Shown in pieces: positions 60,519 through 64,000 of a DNA stretch of 64,000 bases (positions are counted from its first letter, which is position 1; each line of letters starts with the position of its first letter). Source of the DNA: JALYLC01 sp035696365. GTDB taxonomy: Bacteria; Actinomycetota; Thermoleophilia; Gaiellales; JALYLC01. The notes under the pieces are model-generated. The model had not been told where the DNA came from, did not search any database, and saw only the letters and a list, made by a program, of their open reading frames with translations. The stretch is taken from NCBI GenBank assembly GCA_035696365.1, contig DASRQS010000021.1, positions 3,940 to 67,939 of the forward strand, given 5' to 3'. The translations under genes and the position numbers were made by a program.

Positions 60519-62216
60519 CTAGATTCTCGGTTTCAGTATGCGGGTGTCGATCACGGCGTCGGCCGCAGCGGCGCTCGGCGCGTGCCCGGTCACGGCCGCA
60601 ATGAAGCGGTCGCGACCAAGAACGAGCAGAGTGGCGTCCGTAACGGCGACCACGGTGGCCGTGCGCGGTACCTCGCGCAGGAGTGCGATCTCGCCGAAAA
60701 AGTCGCCTCGGTCGAGCGTGCCGCTGAGCGATCCGCCGACGCTGACGCCGAGTCGGCCGGTCTGCACGATGTAGAAGAGGTCGCCGGGCTCGCCCTCGCG
60801 GACGACGACGTCGCCGGCGGCTGCGAGGCGCGGCCGGAGGCGGCGGGCCAGGCCCTCGATCTGGGCTTCCGGAAGCGGCGCAAAGATCGCAATGCCGCGC
60901 AGCAGAGCGATGCGTCCGGGATCGGCGAACGGGGCGATGGAATCGATCGCCACCAGTTGCCTCCAGCCGAGCACCGTCAGTACCGGCATCAGCGCTCCGG
61001 TTGCGATCAGGGCACCGCGCATGCTCAGGACGGAGATCAGCAACGGAGCCAGCCCCGCGCCGAGGGCGAGCGCGCCGATCGTGAAGCTCTCGAGCACGCC
61101 GAATACCCTCGCCATCACGTCCTCCGGCACGCTGCGCTGGAGAAGGGTCATGGACGCGACCTCTAGCAGTGCGCCGCCAACTCCGGTGATGGCAAATGCC
61201 ACGAGAGCAACCGGCACATCGAGATCGAGGCCGATGACAGCGATGGGCGCTCCGCATGCCAGCGCTCCGACGCCGAGGCCGAGCGTTCCGAGACGCTCCC
61301 CGTCTGCGAGGAGTGCTGCCGGGACAGCCCCGACAAAGGCGCCCACGAAGGTCGCGCCGGTCAGGTAGCCGACTCCGGACCCGCCGAGACCGAGGTCGAA
61401 CGCAAGCACGACGAGCAGCACGGATGTCACGCTCCACACCAGCGCCGACGCGCCGTAGAGCCCGACGATCATCTGCAAGCGCGCGTCGCGCGTGATCAGC
61501 CTGACGCCGCCGAATGTTTCGCCGATGATCCCCAGTGTCGGCTCCCGAGGCTCCCCTTCACCGGCGTCGGCGCCTACCGAACTCGGCCCGGGAAGCCTGA
61601 GTAGCGGGAGGGCCGCGAGCACGAAGCAGACAGCCGTCGCGGCGAAGACCGCGGAGGCACTCGTCGCGGCAAACATGACCCCTCCGAGCGCAGCCCCAAA
61701 CAGCCCCATGAGAGTACTGATCGTGCCCGCGGTGACGTTCGCTGCAGTGAGCTCTTCGGGCGTGCGGGCAACGGCGGGGAGCGCCGCCGCATGGGCAGGG
61801 CGAAAGGTGGTGGACGCCATCGTCATGAGACAGGCCAGACCGTAGACCGCCCAGGCAGGACCGCCGAGCGCAATATTGGATGCCATCCCCGCCAACGCGC
61901 ACGCGCGGGCGATGTCACTGCCCACCATCACCCACACCTTTGGAAGGTGGTCGGCCAGCAACGCAAGCGGGGCAGCGGCGATGGCGCCGAGTAGATAGCG
62001 GACAACCGCCAGCCCACCGACCACCGACGCGCCGCCGTCGTCAAACGCATACACCCCGAGGGCGACCATCGAGAGCCACTGGGCCATGGTCGAGCCTGCC
62101 CAGGCCACCTCCAGACGCCGAAGCTCGGGATTCCGCAACACCGCCTGCAGCGCGGCGGCCGAGTCTGCCAGGCGACGTGCGGTCGAGACCTTCGCTCCTC
62201 GCGTGCCCGTGCTCAC
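60519..62216 (-). CDS. MFS-type membrane protein fused to a C-terminal cNMP-binding domain
   Basis: A 565-residue protein. Residues about 25-420 are a 12-TM MFS fold (WLSMVALGVYAFDDGGASVV, LVVLAFDLGLGGSGVGYLTG, PEDVMARVFGVLESFTIGAL). Residues about 425-560 form a cyclic-nucleotide-binding domain (LRGIAIFAPLPEAQIEGLAR; cassette LDRGDFFGEIALLREVPRTA). The Glu/Arg pair is intact, so transport is probably gated by a cyclic nucleotide. The substrate is unknown. GTG start at 62216. A nucleotide cyclase gene lies 1.4 kb downstream of it on the same strand. Confidence 0.9.
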   Translation of the reverse strand: MSTGTRGAKVSTARRLADSAAALQAVLRNPELRRLEVAWAGSTMAQWLSMVALGVYAFDDGGASVVGGLAVVRYLLGAIAAAPLALLADHLPKVWVMVGSDIARACALAGMASNIALGGPAWAVYGLACLMTMASTTFRPAHAAALPAVARTPEELTAANVTAGTISTLMGLFGAALGGVMFAATSASAVFAATAVCFVLAALPLLRLPGPSSVGADAGEGEPREPTLGIIGETFGGVRLITRDARLQMIVGLYGASALVWSVTSVLLVVLAFDLGLGGSGVGYLTGATFVGAFVGAVPAALLADGERLGTLGLGVGALACGAPIAVIGLDLDVPVALVAFAITGVGGALLEVASMTLLQRSVPEDVMARVFGVLESFTIGALALGAGLAPLLISVLSMRGALIATGALMPVLTVLGWRQLVAIDSIAPFADPGRIALLRGIAIFAPLPEAQIEGLARRLRPRLAAAGDVVVREGEPGDLFYIVQTGRLGVSVGGSLSGTLDRGDFFGEIALLREVPRTATVVAVTDATLLVLGRDRFIAAVTGHAPSAAAADAVIDTRILKPRI

Positions 62217-62487
62217 GCCATCGCACCGGGTATCGGCGCGGGAATCGCGGCGGGCCTACCCGCGCTGTCTGCCACGCAGCACGCCCTGTGGCTGCTTGTC
62301 GGCCTCGACGCCGACACCCCTGGCTCGCTGCAGTAGCAGCAGGAATCGCGTGCCCCGTGCACGCTGCTTTACGGCGCGCTCGTGGCTTGCGTCGTGACGC
62401 ATCTGGGGCTCGACGTCATCGTTCACGGTTGCTGCTCTCGCCCGTCATCGTGCCCGTCCTGGGTCGAAGACCCGCTCGACGGGAGCC

Positions 62488-62740
62488 GCCTACATTATCT
62501 TCCCGCAGCTGCCGCCGAGACCTCCTCGGCAGGACGCCGTGCGGACTACTGCAGGGGCACGCGCGGCCGTGATCGCATTCCCCGGCCGCAAGGGCCCGGA
62601 GGCGCAAGCGCGTATGCTCGTGCGCCACGATTACGGCCTCCTGCTCTTCGACCGGCGCGGGGGGGCGACAGCGAGGGCAACCCGAACGCTCTTGGCTGGG
62701 CCGGCGAGCGGGACCTCCATGCCGCCGTTGCCTTCCCCGC
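62488..62740 (+). pseudogene. Remnant of an alpha/beta-hydrolase-fold protein
   Basis: A frame without a start reads YIIFPQLPPRPPRQDAVRTT, then ARAAVIAFPGRKGPEAQARM and HDYGLLLFDRRG. At the G7 run 62659-62665 the frame shifts and continues GDSEGNPNALGWAGERDLHA, AVAF before homology ends near 62740. This is the front of an alpha/beta hydrolase whose nucleophile elbow and C-terminus are gone. Faint hydrolase-like frames extend back to about 62220. The rest, to 62881, shows no gene. Confidence 0.75.
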
Positions 62741-62881
62741 ACGACGTTTCACCTATGCGGACGCGCACTCTCGTTAGGGCACTTAGGACCACGCCCGAAC
62801 GCTCGCCCTTCCTGACGCTTAGAGCGTCGAGGATCTCACTGCGCTGCTGACCTCGGCGGGGAGCGCTGAGGTCGAGAAGGG

Positions 62882-63505
62882 TTACCGCTCCCGGACTGCG
62901 TAGGTCAGGTGGGTCACCCGTTGCGTCGGCTCCGCGCGGACCGGCTCCAGGGCCACGCGGCTCGCGTCCACGCCGTCGAACAGGCGGATTCCGGAGCCGA
63001 ACAGCACGGGTGAGAGCGCGATCGTGAACTCGTCGATCAGGCCGGCGTTCACGTACTCCAGGATCGTTGCGCCGCCACCCGCGATGCGGACGTCCCGGTC
63101 GCCGGCGGCCTCGCGGGCGTGGTCGAGCGCGGGCTCGATGCCGTCGTTGACGAAGTGGAAGGTGGTCCCGCCCGACCGCTCCCAGGGGTCGCGCTTCTCG
63201 TGCGTCACCACGAGGACCGGCGTGTGGAACGGCGCCTCCTCCGGCCACGCCTGCTCGCCGAGGTCGAACATGCGCTTGCCCATCACGCTCGCGCCGGTGC
63301 GCTCGAACGTCTCCCGCACGATGTCGTTCTCGCGCCCTTCCTCGCCGCCCTCGCCGAGCTTCAGGTTCTCCCGGAAGAACCGCAGCGGGAAGATCCACTG
63401 CTGCAGCTCCATCCACTGCGGCCCCATCAAGTCCTCCATGGACTCGGGCGCGATGAACCCGTCCAGCGACATCGACACGCTGAAGAACACCTTCCCGGCC
63501 ATCAC
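62882..63505 (-). CDS. RibD C-terminal/dihydrofolate-reductase-like protein
   Basis: A 207-residue DHFR-fold protein: KVFFSVSMSLDGFIAPESME at the N-terminus, then GASVMGKRMFDLGEQAW (about 70-86), VRIAGGGATILEYVNAGLID and the ending LSPVLFGSGIRLFDG. These RibD-C-like stand-alone proteins bind NADPH and reduce unknown substrates. It overlaps the upstream AHSA1 gene's stop by 4 bp, a common two-gene pairing. Confidence 0.92.
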   Translation of the reverse strand: MMAGKVFFSVSMSLDGFIAPESMEDLMGPQWMELQQWIFPLRFFRENLKLGEGGEEGRENDIVRETFERTGASVMGKRMFDLGEQAWPEEAPFHTPVLVVTHEKRDPWERSGGTTFHFVNDGIEPALDHAREAAGDRDVRIAGGGATILEYVNAGLIDEFTIALSPVLFGSGIRLFDGVDASRVALEPVRAEPTQRVTHLTYAVRER

Positions 63506-64000
63506 TCCTCAACTCCCTTGCGAACGATCTCGGCGACGTAGGCAGCCAGGTTGCTCAGGGTCTGCCGGCCGCCCTCGACCGCGTGGTACTTCTCGACCGC
63601 CTCGTCGCGCAGGTCCTTGGTGGGAAACACCGTGCGCATCTCGATCCGGGTCGCCGCGCCGTCGGGCGCGAACGTCAAGACCGACTCGAAGGCGTTCGGG
63701 TCGCCGCGGGACTCACCGTGCCGCAGCGCGATCCGCTCCGGCGGGGCGATCTCGGTCCAGGAGATCCACTCCTGGTAGTCCGTCCCGTCCGGTCCGTGCA
63801 TCACGAAGTCCCACTCCCCGCCGATGCGGAACTCGAACGCCCGCGTGGTGGTGGTGAACCCCTCCGGTCCCCACCACCGCGACAGGTGCCGCACCTCGGT
63901 GAACGCCTCGAACACCAGCTCCCGGGGGGCATTGATGACCCGGGAGATCACGATCTCGCGGTCGGCCGTCGCGGACTGCGTCGGCGCGTCCCGTCCTGTC
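63502..64000 (-). CDS. AHSA1/SRPBCC domain protein, 5' end outside window
   Basis: The frame continues past base 64000; in-window codons before GTG 63951 already read SATADREIV, typical of the family N-terminus, so the true start is beyond the window. Core: NAPRELVFEAFTEVRHLSRW, WGPEGFTTTTRAFEFRIGG, GEWDFVMHGPDGTDYQEW and the C-terminal TFAPDGAATRIEMRTVFPT. Activator-of-Hsp90-like SRPBCC proteins bind small ligands; role unknown. Coupled to the DHFR-like gene by overlap. Confidence 0.9.
   Translation of the reverse strand, partial: TGRDAPTQSATADREIVISRVINAPRELVFEAFTEVRHLSRWWGPEGFTTTTRAFEFRIGGEWDFVMHGPDGTDYQEWISWTEIAPPERIALRHGESRGDPNAFESVLTFAPDGAATRIEMRTVFPTKDLRDEAVEKYHAVEGGRQTLSNLAAYVAEIVRKGVEE

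Noticed and set aside
1..64000. CRISPR array, prophage or complete insertion sequence
   Set aside because: No regularly spaced direct repeats, no transposase with intact catalytic motifs and no phage structural genes were seen; only relics of mobile elements.

Overview
The window is very GC-rich bacterial DNA with GTG/TTG starts, many ATGA-overlapping gene pairs and actinobacterial family content: a SARP regulator, class II FBPase GlpX, DUF4235, DUF6510, a CYTH-CHAD protein and cyclase/AAA regulators. I infer a chromosomal segment of an actinobacterium, most likely class Thermoleophilia (Solirubrobacterales-like). No rRNA or species marker is present, so this is inference.

Layout. 0-3.5 kb: the start of a secreted protein, a SARP regulator fused to two UspA-like domains, a decayed conjugative relaxase/helicase and a tRNA-Leu(CAG). 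3.5-14.5 kb: housekeeping metabolism, with a cysteine-desulfurase-like enzyme divergent from a tight glpX-SRPBCC-glcD-glcE-glcF operon (gluconeogenesis/glycolate oxidation), then lemA, a beta-lactamase-fold protein, the psuK-psuG pseudouridine pair and a thiamine pyrophosphokinase. 14.5-20.4 kb: cell-wall enzymes (NlpC/P60, L,D-transpeptidase), an aldo/keto reductase, an amine oxidase, and a MenG-like methyltransferase with a UbiA-like membrane protein. This block is flanked by two related palindromic repeats in inverted orientation. 20.5-29.6 kb: a MetE-like enzyme; a sulfite-oxidase-like/flavin reductase/DUF6510 operon divergent from a Crp/Fnr regulator with a CRP-like palindrome between them; an ECF sigma and its likely anti-sigma partner; AraC, VOC, MFS exporter and TetR genes.

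29.6-38.1 kb: a CDF transporter; a TIGR04282-like transferase fused to a NUDIX domain; an MTAP-like phosphorylase, a TIGR04283-like glycosyltransferase and a DoxX protein, resembling the rSAM/selenodomain (arsenosugar-type) neighbourhood but without a radical-SAM gene; a nucleoside-phosphorylase-like protein; a berberine-bridge-type flavoenzyme; and a frameshifted AraC gene fused by deletion to an aldo/keto reductase remnant. 38.2-45 kb: an APH-type kinase, then the most distinctive locus, three tandem translationally coupled genes (39193-44035) for large secreted von Willebrand A proteins, followed by a second Crp/Fnr gene.

45-52.7 kb: GNAT, a site-2 protease-like protein, CYTH-CHAD, then a gene-poor stretch with small ORFs and a SHOCT protein. 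52.7-56.1 kb: a drug-type MFS gene and a scarred zone with a truncated DedA gene, a possible integrase N-terminal remnant and a Clp-fold (SDH) protease ORF that runs into the antisense of the 3' half of a tRNA-His, the hallmark of old site-specific integration. 56.1-64 kb: a cyclase/AAA/TPR regulator, a GST, two proteins with cyclic-nucleotide-binding domains (one an MFS fusion), a hydrolase remnant, and a RibD/DHFR-like plus AHSA1 pair. No CRISPR array, intact insertion sequence or complete prophage was seen.
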